DNA of 64,000 nt from Macrosoma leucophasiata (taxonomy: Eukaryota; Arthropoda; Insecta; Lepidoptera; Hedylidae): positions 14,429,501 to 14,493,500 of the forward strand of contig JAWQUS010000008.1 of assembly GCA_036365455.1 (NCBI GenBank), written 5' to 3'. Below are positions 47,990 to 60,139 of this stretch, piece after piece. Both the position numbers and the translations under genes were made by a program. How positions within the stretch are numbered: the first letter of the stretch is position 1; every line of letters starts with the position of its first letter. The notes beneath the pieces are model-generated. The model made no database searches and was not told where the DNA came from. It was given only the letters and a program-made list of their open reading frames with translations.

Positions 47990-48515
47990 TTTACCGAATG
48001 AAACATTGCTTTTAACAAATTTCATACAGTAAACAAACACGTCTTGCATGTATTGCCTATCAAAATATGTTCATAGCTATCATTAATTAGAAAAAATATT
48101 TTTTTTAACAAGTTTCACCCATTTGTTTACCAATCAAATGTTTTTGAAAAAATATATGTAAGCATAGAGCAACACGGGCCACCGGCCGCGGCAGACCGGA
48201 GGGGAGTAGCCAAATGCAGGCTTTCCCTTCTGTCTAACTACAAGACCAAATGGTTCCATCCCTATCGCCCAGATATTTAAATGTGTGCGTGAAATTGTTT
48301 ATGTATTTTGTTAAAGTCAAGGTGTGAGCTTCAAAAAATGACCGATTGTTTTGCATCGGTAATAAACGCTATGACTACTTCCCTCCGGTCCGCCACGACC
48401 GGTGGGCCGAGGTGTTCTATGCTTACATATATTGTTTCAAAAACATTTGATTGAAATTTGTGAGAGAAATTTGATAAAAACAAAGTTTCATTCAGTGAAC
48501 AGATAGAGGAAGGTC
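47990..48515. mobile_element. Long imperfect palindrome enclosing hAT-like MITE copy 4
   Basis: Left arm 47990-48162 and right arm 48422-48515 are inverted relatives. The inner 32 bp (48131-48162 and the complement of 48422-48453) differ at one position. Outer arms share CTATCTGTTTACCGAATGAA-like sequence. The left arm carries an extra, partly duplicated segment of about 80 bp. Confidence 0.75.
48163..48421. mobile_element. hAT-like MITE (family C), copy 4
   Basis: Starts CATAGAGCAACACGGGCCAC, with the complete left TIR, and ends in a diverged GGTGTTCTATG. It has no 8-bp direct duplication; its flanks are inverted copies of each other (ATGTAAG / CTTACAT). Confidence 0.85.
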
Positions 48516-49317
48516 GACCTAAATTCCGCTTCCCTTATCCTTCCCGTATTTGTAATCTACGGTAAAAACCCATTTCAATTCATTGTACTGATAATAGAAA
48601 ATTTTGTGTAGGTATTTCAAAATAATCAGTTTGCTTGAAATGTTGGAAAGTTTAGGTTGCAATTTCAGGCTTCATTTACTGTCATAACTAATGTAGATTG
48701 TGATTCGATTATTGAACTGCCTTTAATTTTGACACATAGGAAATGCTGAAATATTTGAAATATCCCAATACTATTTTCGACGATACAAAAAAATAGACAT
48801 ATTTATGTAAATAATTTTATGTAATATTAAATGTATTTATGCTAAACGAGTTCAAATTCACGCGCAATAGAATTCCGTCCAGAAATTGAGTTACTATCAT
48901 AATATTTATATTTAATCCAAAGCTTATGAATCTAAAACTATATACCTAATGTGGTAGCAACTCATTGTTTAATGGACTCGCTTGAATAGAATATTAAAAT
49001 CATACACCTAATATAGAAATACATAGAAACAAGCATTTCTTATGTCGTCATGTAATCAATAATTCTTGATATGTTGTAATACGTATGCATATTTTTATTA
49101 CAGTAGACATGACAACACAGCATTTCGATTTTTATCGTGTGTTACATTTATTCGAATGAGTGGGAAAACGGACACATTATTCACCTGTTTGTATGAAGCC
49201 TGCCTAGCTTGCTTGTTTGTTATTTTGTTCTGTGTAACTGAGTATTCAGAGTTCAATATTTATGTTTTCGCAATTATATTTCAGCCAATACGTTTTCACT
49301 TGTGGTAGAATACCATG
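48516..49317. other. AT-rich intergenic sequence
   Basis: No gene supported. The ORF at 49066-49308 is not protein-like. Confidence 0.35.
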
Positions 49318-49497
49318 TGTTAGGATCCCACTGCAGAATCATTTCGTTCATCCAGATATGCTGCAAACCTATTTTTTATGTATATTTATAATCTAGAGAA
49401 TATTATCCACTAGGCTGTTAATCAAAATTTGGCCGCATATTTTTAATTTTTTTTTTTTATCTTTAACAGCCAGCAACTCTTATGCGACAATATTTTT
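49318..49497. mobile_element. Partial TA-type MITE (family A), copy 2
   Basis: Left end GTTAGGATCCCACTGCAGAA, then TCATTTCGTTCATCCAGATA, as in the copies at 10542 and 61548. The right inverted end is missing, so the copy is truncated. Confidence 0.8.
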
Positions 49498-52440
49498 AAC
49501 CGCCGACTTCTCTTTTTACAAAAAACACTGTAAGGCATTTGCGTGCTTGTATAAATAAATTCTAAAAATCCTAATAATTATTATCTTGACAATAATGTCT
49601 TATCCACTAGGTAGCGTGCCCATTGTCAACACTGGTAGAGTCAAACTCGGTATTAAATAAAAAACTCGTTTTTTTCCAGATTTCGATATTGACTAAATTT
49701 CCAACAATGTAAGTCTCAGTGTTATTGTTACATCCAACGAATATGGATAATTTGAAGTTGATTACCTTAATACTGGTACTAAATTGAAGATTAAACCTAT
49801 TTGTACGTTTTTTTCACTGGACATGCAATATTTTTAATCTGATTGTCATTGACCGTAGAAGTGACTATTGTGTTTTAGTGAGTTAGAGAATAGTAAATGT
49901 CATTGAAATGCCTCACAACGTAAATGGATGTGCTCGTTAACATCATGCAGCATAGACTGAATGTTGTGAACCTTCTTACCTGTCTCTGGAAGACATTTTC
50001 ACCGATTCAATGTTTTATTTTTGTCATTGCTTTAAAATTTTAATATTCCCTTGGATGAAATATGTAGATGTAGAGATATTCTCTCTTATGACACAACAGT
50101 CTATGTTGCCGAGTTGTATCTAATTCCCTATATTGTTATATGCTTAGTGTACTAATATGGAATAATTGGTGTTGTATAATTTTTATTTAGTATCATCGTA
50201 ATTTGTGTATTATTATGAACTAATTTTTGTTAAGTTAAATTATTTAGTTATTATGAGTCTGTCGGGCGTGGAGTGTAAGCTTGAATAGTTAGTTATTATA
50301 CCATCAAAGCCTTTTAGGTTTACTTATACTAACGATTATTTTGTTTAATAGTAATATTGTCAGTTTGAATGAAGCTATGACGACGTTAATTTAGTATTCA
50401 AATTGTAACATTATAACATCATGCCTGGATTTGTACCATACACACAGAACGATTTTACGGACACGAATTCAAAATAGACAAAATCATAGCATGGCACGCA
50501 TTATGCGAATTGAGCCAATGAAGTATAGACCTTGTATAATATGTTCTGTAATAATACGAGCATGCACTGAAATAATATTCTTTTCTTTCAGTTTTTATTT
50601 TTGGTTTTGTGATTTGATTATAGACTTAAAATCGTTGGGTGTTATTGTTTCACAGGTGTGTCACTTTAATGCAAAATGGTTAATTGTGTTGTGTTAGTAT
50701 CATCACAGTGGCGTGCAGCGTCAGCGGTCGTATTTATTAATTTATTGAAGAGATAAGATTTACAGCCCACTGTGATTCTCATTTATGACTTAGAAATTAC
50801 TTCTCTAATTTGTTTTGAGTGATCATTATAATTTTCAATAAATAAATCATAGTAGACACAAGTCGATTTACATGGGTTTAACCAAACTCAAGAGTACTAC
50901 GTGTTATATGTATAACAAGGTATCCCTTCAAAATGATATTATATTGACTTGACTCACTAATTCGCAAATTAACTACCATGTAGAGAGGTTTCTTCAAACT
51001 ATTTTTATAGTGCTAAAGTTAGATAAACATTGAATACAAAATACCTTATAAGGTCTCATTTCCTATAGAGTCCTCAGCTCTATTGTATTGCAACAATTTG
51101 GATAAGAGATCCTTGTAACAATGTTAATTCTTAGTAATATTTATAAGAGTGTAAACAAGAATGGTAACAGTGTAAAGTAGATTTCTCATAGTTTTCTCAA
51201 ATTTGATTTGATTTCAGACTTGTCAAACGTTGGTACTGAGGTAGCGATATGGTCTGTATATATTTTGGAAATAGAAAAATCTGCCAAGTTCACTCTATCC
51301 CTCCAACACGTGCTATATGCTTATTTACTGCAAATTAGGTTGCTGACCTGTGCTCGCCTTAGTGATGGTGTTGTAGCATTTTATATGTATATCAGAAGCC
51401 AAGGTGTCGGCGACAATCTCGCTCTACTCCCACTGAGTTATTAAATTGCTAAGAACTATGCCTGTTTGGCGGTCTCATGAATTATTGAATAAATAAATTG
51501 GTTTTTATTTCAAAATTTAATGTAAATAGTTTATTTTAGGTATCCCGTTACATTTTATATTAGCTACCTCCATTCAAGTGAAAGTATATTAGATAACTCG
51601 GTCAGAGTAGCGTGGGCGTGGCCATATTGTGTTTCTGTTAGTGTTCGATGAAGACAAGTATTCGAGTTGCGGTTGATCTGTGATGTTGAATTACTCGTAA
51701 TGTTTGCGTCTTCCGTCCGCACTGTCACGTTCACCTGTGCGCTGTACCGTGATCGGTCGGGTCCACTTGTCCACGAACACCAACCATGTCACTACTCCGC
51801 GCGGACGCATTTGCTTCAATATTTACATTACGAAATTAGCTATTGCTTTGTTATTGTTATTGAAAATGTGAAAATAAAATATTAATTATTTAATTTCTTA
51901 AATTGTAAGTTTAAAATATTTTTTTGGTTCGTAATTTGTTTCTTCTATGTGATTAAAGAAAGTGGCAATACAAATAAGCATTAAAGCGTCATAAAAATGA
52001 ATACAGATTGTTATTAATTTCTTATGTATCATTATTCTTACAACTTACTTACGTTAAGAATAAGAGGGGGTGTATAACTTTATAGAATGGTCGAGACTGC
52101 GCAGTGTACCCGGGACACCGTTAGGCTCTTTCCACACTTAATGGAAATTCCGTCTTGGACTTTCTGCGTCGGATCAACTTGTATGTAAATCGAAGCACTC
52201 TCTTCCACGTAATGTGCTCGTTACTTGTAAAGTAAAAGCGCAATTCATACAGAAAGCAGGTGCGGGTCGTTGGCGGATCGGACGCGGATTATTCTTGCTA
52301 TCATCTCTGAGACACAAAAACGACATGATTTTTCGCAAGACATTGCTGCAAAAATGGTGTCATCAATAGGAGTAACATTGAAAAACCCCAACAAAAAAAA
52401 AAATCAACAAATGATTCTTCCCAAACGCGCGTCTTCAGTG
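49498..52440. other. AT-rich intergenic sequence, no gene supported
   Basis: Several short ORFs (50431-50697, 51208-51444, 51667-51885) lack domains and splice context. A GC-richer patch lies at about 51600-51800 and another near 52090-52270; neither could be assigned. Confidence 0.35.
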
Positions 52441-52443
52441 TGT

Positions 52444-52445
<2 letters not shown>

Positions 52446-52491
<46 letters not shown>
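52446..52491. repeat. (TA)n microsatellite
   Basis: About 23 uninterrupted TA units directly before the retroposon at 52493. Confidence 0.95.
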
Positions 52492-52492
<1 letters not shown>

Positions 52493-52495
<3 letters not shown>

Positions 52496-52858
52496 GCGCG
52501 CATGGCCCAGCGGCTGGTGTAGATCATAAGCGATCTGCTCGGTTAAGCACTACGGGCGCGGTCGGGTAGTGTGATGGGTGACGGGCAAATTAAATGCGCG
52601 TTTCCGTGCTTCGGAGGGCACGTTAAGCCGTCGGTCCCGGTTGCTATCGATAGATAGCAGTCGTTAAACCTTGTCGGAGGCCTTATGGGCGGTTTGAAAA
52701 CATCCGACAGCGGGTTGGCCACTAACCCACCCACCTCCACCAATCCGCATTGGAGCAGCGTGGTGGAGTAAGCTCCAGGCCTCCCCCCAAAAAGGGGAGA
52801 GACTTGTGCCCAGCAGTGGGACGTATAATGGGTTGCCATTATTATTATATATATATAC
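52493..52858 (+). mobile_element. SINE-like retroposon (family F), copy 2
   Basis: Same order of blocks as 15389-15740 (GAAGCGCGCATGGCCCAGCG, GTCGGTCCCGGT, GTCGGAGGCCTTATGGG, GGAGCAGCGTGGTGGAGTAA), ending GTGCCCAGCAGTGGGACGTA and an ATT/TA-rich tail. ORFs across it on both strands are by-products. Confidence 0.75.
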
Positions 52859-53416
52859 AAGGAATTAGACCCGTCGTACTCCAGTCCCGAGCCGCCCAAC
52901 TCGCAAGTTTTCTGTGTGAATTGCGCATTTGAAAGAAACTGAATAGATATTTGAACGCGGGCAGCCACCGACTAAACTTCCGTTCAGTGTCGCAAAGGTC
53001 AAACTTGGGCTCGGAGCTAGCAAAATTATTTACTGGTGGTAGAACTCCAGTGACAAAGATCGCGGGCCTAGGCAATACCGCATTACCTAATCTATTTGCC
53101 GCTAAATGATAGTGTTCAGCGCGATCGCGTTTCAGATGTATGGCTCTGTAATTTATTAAAATTGAAAGGTTATGTAGATTTTGAATGGCAACGGTATTCA
53201 ATTCAGTCAGCTGCTTGTCTGCCACGCCGTTTTTACGCCACAGGGCGTTAAGCGTTTTCTTATTTCCGTGTTTAATATGACCAAATAAAATCTGCCTCGT
53301 CTGTTTTCTAGTGGATGTGTACGTAACAAGAAAACGCTCTAGAGCTTGTGGCGTTATCTACATGTAATATGGAAATCGAGAGTCCGAGACATGTTATTTC
53401 ACGATAGGACGAGGTA

Positions 53417-53689
53417 CATAGAGCAACACCGGAGGGGAGTAGCTATATGCAGGCTTTCTTCTCTGTCAAAGTACAAGCCCAAATGGGCCTATACCTGTCG
53501 CCTAGATTGTTTCTGTATTTTGTTAAAGTCAAGGTGTGAGTTTCGTAGTAATAGACGATTTTTGTAGTGTGCGTGTGTGTCGCACCCATTTCTCTCCGCA
53601 AAAAAATGACAGACTGTTTTGCATCGGTAATAAACGCTATGGCTACTCCCCTCCAGTCCGCCGCGGCCGGTGGCCCGTGTTGCTCTATG
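53417..53689. mobile_element. hAT-like MITE (family C), copy 5
   Basis: Ends CATAGAGCAACACCGG and CCGTGTTGCTCTATG. Perfect 8-bp duplication ACGAGGTA (53409-53416, 53690-53697). Left TIR has the same internal deletion as copies 1 and 2. Confidence 0.93.
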
Positions 53690-53697
53690 ACGAGGTA

Positions 53698-54334
53698 GGA
53701 TCATCTCTTACGTGCAAGTGCGTTTCCAAAGATTCCATTCAGGTTGTTAGATTACCTCCCTATAGGACGTAGAGTAAAGGTAAGGAATATTCGAAAAAAA
53801 AATACAATAATTTTTATAGATATCCATTTGTATAGATTTTAAATGCATTTTAACATTAATTACTATACTATTACATTAACATCATTCGGAAATCATAAAA
53901 TATTAACATAATCTAGTAGTATTTTTTATAAAATAGATTTTTTAACAAAACTTAATTTAAATAAACAATTTAATTTGCGTAAATGCTGACTAAATGCAGT
54001 CGCTTTAGACTTCATAGCTCTGTCTATGTATATCTTTTAGAGGTGTTTCGTGACTCTAAGTATCCCTACTTGTTCTTAAATTGACCCAGAAGGACAAAGT
54101 GTTCTTTATTTTTGTGTCTATATCTATTATGTTTTGTTATCATCATTGTAGTCTACTACTATAAATTACTCCTCAGTTGTATTATAGCTCCAGGTAATGT
54201 TAGTTTTATGACTCGGTCCTGACCTTGAAATAACGTGCGATAATAACCTTGGCGAATGTTTACGTACATTGGTCTCTGAAGTTAAACATCAACCGTTCGG
54301 AACTGCGGCGCAATCGCGCAACTGTTAAGGTCGA
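53698..54334. other. AT-rich intergenic sequence
   Basis: No gene or repeat recognised. Confidence 0.35.
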
Positions 54335-54483
54335 TTTACATCAGACGAGCGAATGCTCATTCTATCCCCACTATATTAAATTATTTTAGTGTTAACAGGT
54401 GTAGAGCATTATTTCGTTGTTCTAAGTGTGTTCGCAAAGATTCTATGGAATGTTCTAACAATGCTCGCTCGCTCGATGTAAAT
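54335..54483. mobile_element. Small MITE with degenerate inverted ends
   Basis: ATTTACATCAGACGAGCGAA at the left resembles in inverse GCTCGCTCGCTCGATGTAAA at the right. About 149 bp. Interior includes CTAAGTGTGTTCGC. No coding. Confidence 0.6.
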
Positions 54484-55278
54484 AGCGCGAAGCTAGAGCG
54501 AACAGTGCTTAGAACGTTCTCTTGCGTGTTCGTGTGCTCGCGCCCCTGAGCGGTCTATATCTATACATATCGATTAAAGTATAGATTGGTCTAAAGAAAA
54601 ACGTTTATTTATGACACCTTAAGCTATCAGAAAAATATGACAATTGATTTCTTATTGTTCTTAGACCCTATGCCCTATAGTGTCCATTTGCCGCTTTAGG
54701 GACAGGAGAAGCCTACCAAAATTGAACAAATTAGATTTTATTCAATTTTTATTATATTAGAAAGCTTGCAATAATTAGACAAATTTTATTTTTGTTGCTT
54801 TTAGACGCTTTGTCCTTTTGGATCGGCTTCAGAGATTTAAGTTTATGACGTTGCACTGTAGTTCACTAACTGAAGCACAAAAATAACATTTAATATCTAA
54901 CTCTTCAACTACTCTACATAAATAAAAATAAAACATATTAGGTATAAGATAATATTACAGCCTTCAGTTTATTAACAGACTAAGTGCCGATTTTCCAATT
55001 AAGTATAAAATATTAGCTTCACTCGTTGGTCGAAATTCTTCGACCAAAGTATTATATACAACGAAAGAAGTTGAGCGCCGACACACTCCGTATGATACGA
55101 ATCAAAAAAGCGTATCACCTATTTACCTTTTTTAGCTCGGTTGCACCAAAATATTAGTTAAAGTTACGGTTATTGTCAAATGTAACAATAACCGACACAT
55201 TCATTGAAATAAAACTATTTTTACGGATTTACCTCGCGTATATTAAACTAAAATGATTTTTAAAATCAACCCGACGTG

Positions 55279-55869
55279 AGATGTGAAAGAAAAACAGAAA
55301 CGTTTCTTTCTCCCATAGTCGCCGATATATTCATGGAGGACTTTGAGGGGAGAGCCCTGAGCACTACAACCATAACACCTCGCATTTATAAACGATATGT
55401 AGACGACACATTCACCATATTGGATAGCAATAATGTTTCTGTTTTTCTTTCACATCTCAATTCCATACACCATAAAATCAAATTCACTATGGAATTGGAA
55501 CAGGACAATAAATTAGCCTTCTTAGATACTTTATTAATTAGAAACACCAATAACACACTCAGTCACACTGTGTTTAGGAAGTCTACCCATACTGATGGGT
55601 ACCTTAATGGTGAATCACACCATCACCCAGCACATTTATCTGCCGTTGGCTCATCTCTATTTCAGAGAGCACGAGGCATCTGTGACGACCACCATCTTCA
55701 GGGGGAGCTGAAGCACCTACGCCAGGTGCTACATAACAACAAGCTCCATGTACCACCCGTCCGTCACAGAGGCCGCGTGAAACCACCTACAGTAGAACGA
55801 CAACCAGCTATACTACTTTACCTTAAGGGTGTCACAGATAAAATCAGCAACATTTTTAAAAAGAATTGA
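55279..55869 (+). pseudogene. Penelope-like reverse transcriptase, C-terminal fragment
   Basis: The frame starts inside the palm region (SPIVADIFMEDFEGRAL), then YKRYVDDTF with the catalytic YVDD, LAFLDTLLIR, and VFRKSTHTDGYLNGESHHHP, the Penelope RT thumb signature. It ends LKGVTDKISNIFKKN. The fingers and first palm motifs are absent. The frame shifts by one relative to the endonuclease part that follows and overlaps it. No plausible host promoter or start; a relic. Confidence 0.88.
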
Positions 55870-56347
55870 ACCATATAAAAAGATTCATCAGTATTTAAGA
55901 CCCATTAAAAGTAATATTCCATTACAAAACTCTGGCATTTATAAATTAGATTGTGATTGTGGACTCTCATATATTGGTCAAACGAAGAGAGCTGTATCCA
56001 CCCGCGTTAAAGAGCACATTGCTGATGTCAAAAACCGAAGAACAGGGAGGTCTGCAGTCTGTGAACACATAGCGGATAAGCCAAACCATTACATCCGGTT
56101 TGATAAAATTCAAATACTCGCTAGAGAACACAAACCCATTCCACGAATGGTACGCGAGGCTATTGAAATTAAAAAACACCCAAATTTCAATAGAGAAGAT
56201 GGATGGCGATTATCAACATCATGGGATCCCATACTTAGCAAGATTAAATCCCAGCCGCAGCAGTATGCAAGACCTCAAGATACCATAAGTAATTATTGTG
56301 TTAATCCTGAACGCTACGCAAGGCGTTTACGAAATCGATGGAGGTAG
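55829..56347 (+). pseudogene. Penelope-like GIY-YIG endonuclease fragment
   Basis: The GIY-YIG nuclease nicks target DNA for RT priming. Visible motifs: SGIYKLDCDCGLSYIGQTKR (GIY...YIG), then VSTRVKEHIADVKN with the conserved Arg and His, and REAIEIKKHPNFNREDG near the end. The Cys pair between GIY and YIG (DCDCG) fits the class. This frame is +1 from the RT frame and has no ATG at its beginning, so it would need a frameshift for expression. Confidence 0.88.
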
Positions 56348-56526
56348 CTACATATAATTTTTTCAAACTTCTGTCAGACAAATGTCACCTCAGTCTGCCC
56401 GGGACCACGGAAGCTGAAAAGCGACCGAAACGTCGGGTTGATTTTAAAAATCATTTAAGTTTAATTTAAGCGAGATAAATCCGTAAAAGTAGTTTTATTT
56501 CAATGAGTGTAGCTCGCGAAAACCTA

Positions 56527-56785
56527 AGAACATATCATAACAGTCACATTGTCTTTAACAGTTAGGTACGTAATGCAGAATGCGTTCCACCAGCATATTT
56601 TTGACATTGTTGAAGTAACCAGTGTTGACAAATTGCCTTATCATATAACAGATAATTTAGGTTTAACTTTAACCACTGCAGATCGGCCAGTTACGGTTAA
56701 AGTTAAATTTATGACGTCATTTAACAATCTTCATATGTTGCATTAATTATAACTTGTTAAATTTAGATGATGCAACCCAGTCCTA
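56527..56785. repeat. Possible right half of a TIR element split by the Penelope-like insertion
   Basis: GATGATGCAACCCAG at 56768-56782 and TTAAAGTTAAATTTATGACG resemble in inverse GGTTGCACCAAAATATTAGT, then TAAAGTTACGG, at 55139-55165. If real, the Penelope element landed inside it. Weakly supported. Confidence 0.4.
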
Positions 56786-57131
56786 ATATTGGCGTATGTT
56801 GGTACGTTGGGTAACGTCTGCATCCATACTTTTTTAATGGAAATAATTTTATCTTTAAAACCTATAGACATGAATAATTGCGATTCCCTTCTCTAAAAAG
56901 TGTACGAGAACGACGACCAACTGTTTTTTAATTTAGGTAGCTGGGTATAGACTTTTGATGAAATTAAGTAGGTAGTTAATCAAATATTGTGGCTATTGAC
57001 TTGTACTGCACACTTGCGCCATATATAAATTCATACCTAACCATTAAATTAAAATTGCTTAAGTTAAACACAATGCCACCAACTTAACAACAAGTTTATT
57101 GACGCCTGTACCTACATCAATTAATAGCAAT

Positions 57132-57285
57132 TTAACCCCCTTATTCATAAACGTGTTTTAGCTAAAGTGTTGCTAATCTCTCCTTTGTCTTTTTCTATCC
57201 TGCACATTTGACAATGCAACTGACAAAGACAAAGCATTCTATAGCTAAAACGTATCTAATGTATGTTTATGAATAAGGGGTTAAT
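57132..57285. mobile_element. Short MITE (family D), copy 2
   Basis: TTAACCCCCTTATTCATAAA ... TTTATGAATAAGGGGTTAA, inverted ends, with an interior matching 43413-43565 in reverse. Confidence 0.87.
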
Positions 57286-57289
57286 CTTT

Positions 57290-57848
57290 ATTGGTGATAA
57301 ATGCGCCTAGAAAATTCACTCGTGTAGAGCAATGGCATAGGTTTTTCGTTTCTCGTACCTACCACACCCATACCTATTTACCTTGTTATTAGGTTAAACT
57401 TAACGTTTGTTTTGTAATCTTTCAAACAAACAGAAAAGGTAAGTAATTCGGCATTAGCTGTTTAAATTGATTTAGTGGTCAAGGTTTACCTACTTAATCC
57501 TGCAATTCCCCTGAAGGTCAGGTATAATTTTATGTTTATAACAAACTGAAACAGGTTCTATTTGAAATATAAATATCACGAATAAAAATAAACGTCTTGT
57601 ACCTATTTAACGTTAAAAAACTTAATCGATTATTAGGTATGTTGTAGTGAAATAATAACATGATACCTATTACAATAATTATGATACGTACATCCAGAAA
57701 GTACCTACTCTCTATATAGTAGCAAGAAATCTCCGTAAACGTAATTAAAACGTAGAGAAAGTACCTACAATAGTAGTATCTACAATAAGTAAAACATTTC
57801 TAGAAGATGGCGTCCACGAGTTAAAAACATGAATTGTTTAACGATACA
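57290..57848. other. AT-rich intergenic sequence
   Basis: No gene or repeat recognised. Confidence 0.35.
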
Positions 57849-57859
57849 AGTGCACGTTG

Positions 57860-58282
57860 CAGAGTTTTGGCGGAAACCTTTAAAGAGGCGTATGGTGCTC
57901 TTATTTTATTTCATTTTCTTGGTGTATTTTAAGTTATATTGAATAAAGTTGGTGGCATTTTGTTTGATACAGGTTTATTACAGTGCCCGTGTATAGTGAA
58001 ATAGAATAACAGTGCGAAAACACGATCTTTCAGGTTGCCTCCAAAACTTCATTGTAAATGTTCTGGTAAAGTAGCCATCGCTTTACTCGAATAACTTGAT
58101 TGTAACTCACTTGACTGACATATTATACTTGATAAATTATGTACTTGATACTTACATATTATACTTGATGACTATATTATACTAACTTTTATGCTGCTTA
58201 AATAAATATGAAATATCGTTCGAATATAATTTTACTTGACACTGGCAATATGCGTAAAAGCGATGCCATAATAAAAAAAAAA
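57860..58282 (+). mobile_element. Retroposon family E, copy 3
   Basis: Starts CAGAGTTTTGGCGG and ends GCGATGCCATAATAAAAAAA with a poly-A tail. Flanked by an exact 11-bp duplication AGTGCACGTTG (57849-57859, 58283-58293). It contains a local ATTATACTTGAT-type tandem repeat not seen in the other copies. No ORF. Confidence 0.9.
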
Positions 58283-58293
58283 AGTGCACGTTG

Positions 58294-59628
58294 GTCGACC
58301 ACTGCCAATCTGAAATTTACACAAAGCTATCTATACAATAATGAATAGTGCAATAGGATGAAAAATCGGCTTGAAACGAATGTTACATCCCCCACTCCCT
58401 CGTTATCACTCAGTATAAAATATGTATAACTTTACAAGTTTTTACGAGATAGACTTAAATATATACTTAAATATTATTTAGGTATACAAATATTACACTA
58501 AGTGCAAACGCCGTTGTTGGTTTGTTTCTTTACACAGGTTTAAAAAGTAGACACCACACTACGCACCACTTAATTGGTAGCGAAATACCTACCTATCTTT
58601 GATAGTCAATGTAACTTTGGATTATGACGAAAAACAAGAAACAAGTCCATTCTCTGATGGCGGCGAATCTCGCGAAGAAATATAGTATATCAGAGATGTA
58701 AACACCCAATAAGATTTCGTGTACCTAGTCCTTAATAATTATTATAATACCAAGTTATAAAGGTACATAAATTTAATATGATAAACTATTAATTGAAAGC
58801 AATTAATTTGAGATCTGAATTGTGCCATGTATTAGTTCAGTTAGAAATGAAATCATATACTATTTACCTACCCTGCTACATAGTTTCTATAGATAAAGAA
58901 ATAGGACGTCCACTTTCTGTGATTATCATACCTACATGACTTTGAATTGAGCAAAAAAAAGTGTTCTTTTAAAATCTTAATAACTCAATCTCAATTCTAA
59001 CTTAACTTGATATGTCCGTCCCGAGATTGATGAAGTAACAACCCTGTCCGAATTTGTATGTAGATAGGTACCTACCATTCATTGACAACATTAAATTACA
59101 TATTTTAAAGAAAAGTAAGAATTGTAAATACGGAATTATAAATAACGGAATTATAGGTAGGTATTTATAATCGTAATTATTTATTTTTTGTAGGTATGGA
59201 AGTTGCTGTTCTTAGATTTCATAAAACCTAAATACAAATGTATAAATAGTGATGATGACTAGGTAGGAATTCGATTTTTTTATATCTTTATAATTAAAAA
59301 ACATAAAGTTATAAAAATTATGAAAATTCGAGTTGAAACTGATGAGATAGAAGAACTTAAAAGTGACGAAAATACGTGAACAAAAAAGTTAAGTTTAAAA
59401 TAAAAATAATTTCACTTTTACATTCTTTACAATAAGCAATGTTATATAAAAATGCAGTATTGACGAAGATATTTTAAAATGTTTCGATTTCACCATACAA
59501 TTCATAGGTTTTTAATCTAACGTGAAGTCATAATAGAGCGTCTTTTTATATAAGCGGTTTTGAGCCGTTTCACAACTCGCAATCGTTGTATCTTAAAAAA
59601 ATCCTAAAAAACAAGTGCATGTAGTGTT
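58294..59628. other. AT-rich intergenic sequence
   Basis: No gene or repeat recognised. Confidence 0.35.
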
Positions 59629-60135
59629 GAGTTCCGTAGTTTTTAGGTGTGAATAATATAATGAAATAAATAAATAAATGTTTTCTATAGAGTTGTTCAC
59701 AATTTTCGAGTAAAATACATTTGGTCGACTTTTACTCGCAAACTTGTAAAGCCAAACTCAAGTGTGATAGTTTTCCTTTTAATTTCGTTATAATATGTAG
59801 CTTTACACTTGACTCTAACGAAAATTGGCACTTTAAAGTCACGAACAATTAACTAAATGGAAAAATGATATTAGCACATCCCTAAAATTTTTGAAAGACC
59901 TATCCAACAATATCCCACACTATATAGAAAACGAAAAATTAAAAAAAAATGACGCGTTACATGTAAGGCAGGTACCCTAAATATTTTTTTATTTCACGTT
60001 TTTATTCTACCACTTTGTCGGCCTAATTAAGGTGTATACTTGTGCCAAATTTCAAGTCTCTAGTACCAATAGCTTTTGCGCTAAACCGCGGACGGACGGA
60101 CAGACAGACAGGGTTCCTTGTTTACTAATTAGCCC
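59629..60135. repeat. Uninterrupted copy of the repeat that the BEL/Pao element split
   Basis: Its CCACACTATATAGAAAACGA reads straight through the point where the copy at 2269-10265 is broken. Start (GAGTTCCGTAG) and end (CGGACAGACAGACAG, GGGTTCCTTG) correspond to the outer ends of the split copy. Confidence 0.8.
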
Positions 60136-60139
60136 TAAT

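Larger units (their letters stand above)
55201..56505 (+). mobile_element. Penelope-like element, 5'-truncated, with inverted terminal repeats
   Basis: RT and GIY-YIG endonuclease pieces, the defining pair of Penelope-like elements, lie between inverted arms of about 76 bp (55201-55277 and 56430-56505; shared AAAATCAACCCGACGT). Such terminal repeats in either orientation are known for this class. Short end fragments recur at 18194-18252 and 26986-27017. The RT is cut just before its YVDD box, so the copy cannot be autonomous. Confidence 0.88.

Noticed and set aside
52446..52491. Regular short repeat as a CRISPR-like array
   Set aside because: A simple dinucleotide microsatellite without spacers, in a eukaryotic genome.
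52270..52569. 99-residue ORF with a Tyr-Ile run
   Set aside because: The run is the (TA)n microsatellite and the tail is the SINE-like retroposon.
52543..53225. Overlapping ORFs of 141 and 126 residues, minus strand
   Set aside because: Largely antisense translation of the SINE-like retroposon and its flank; no conserved domain.
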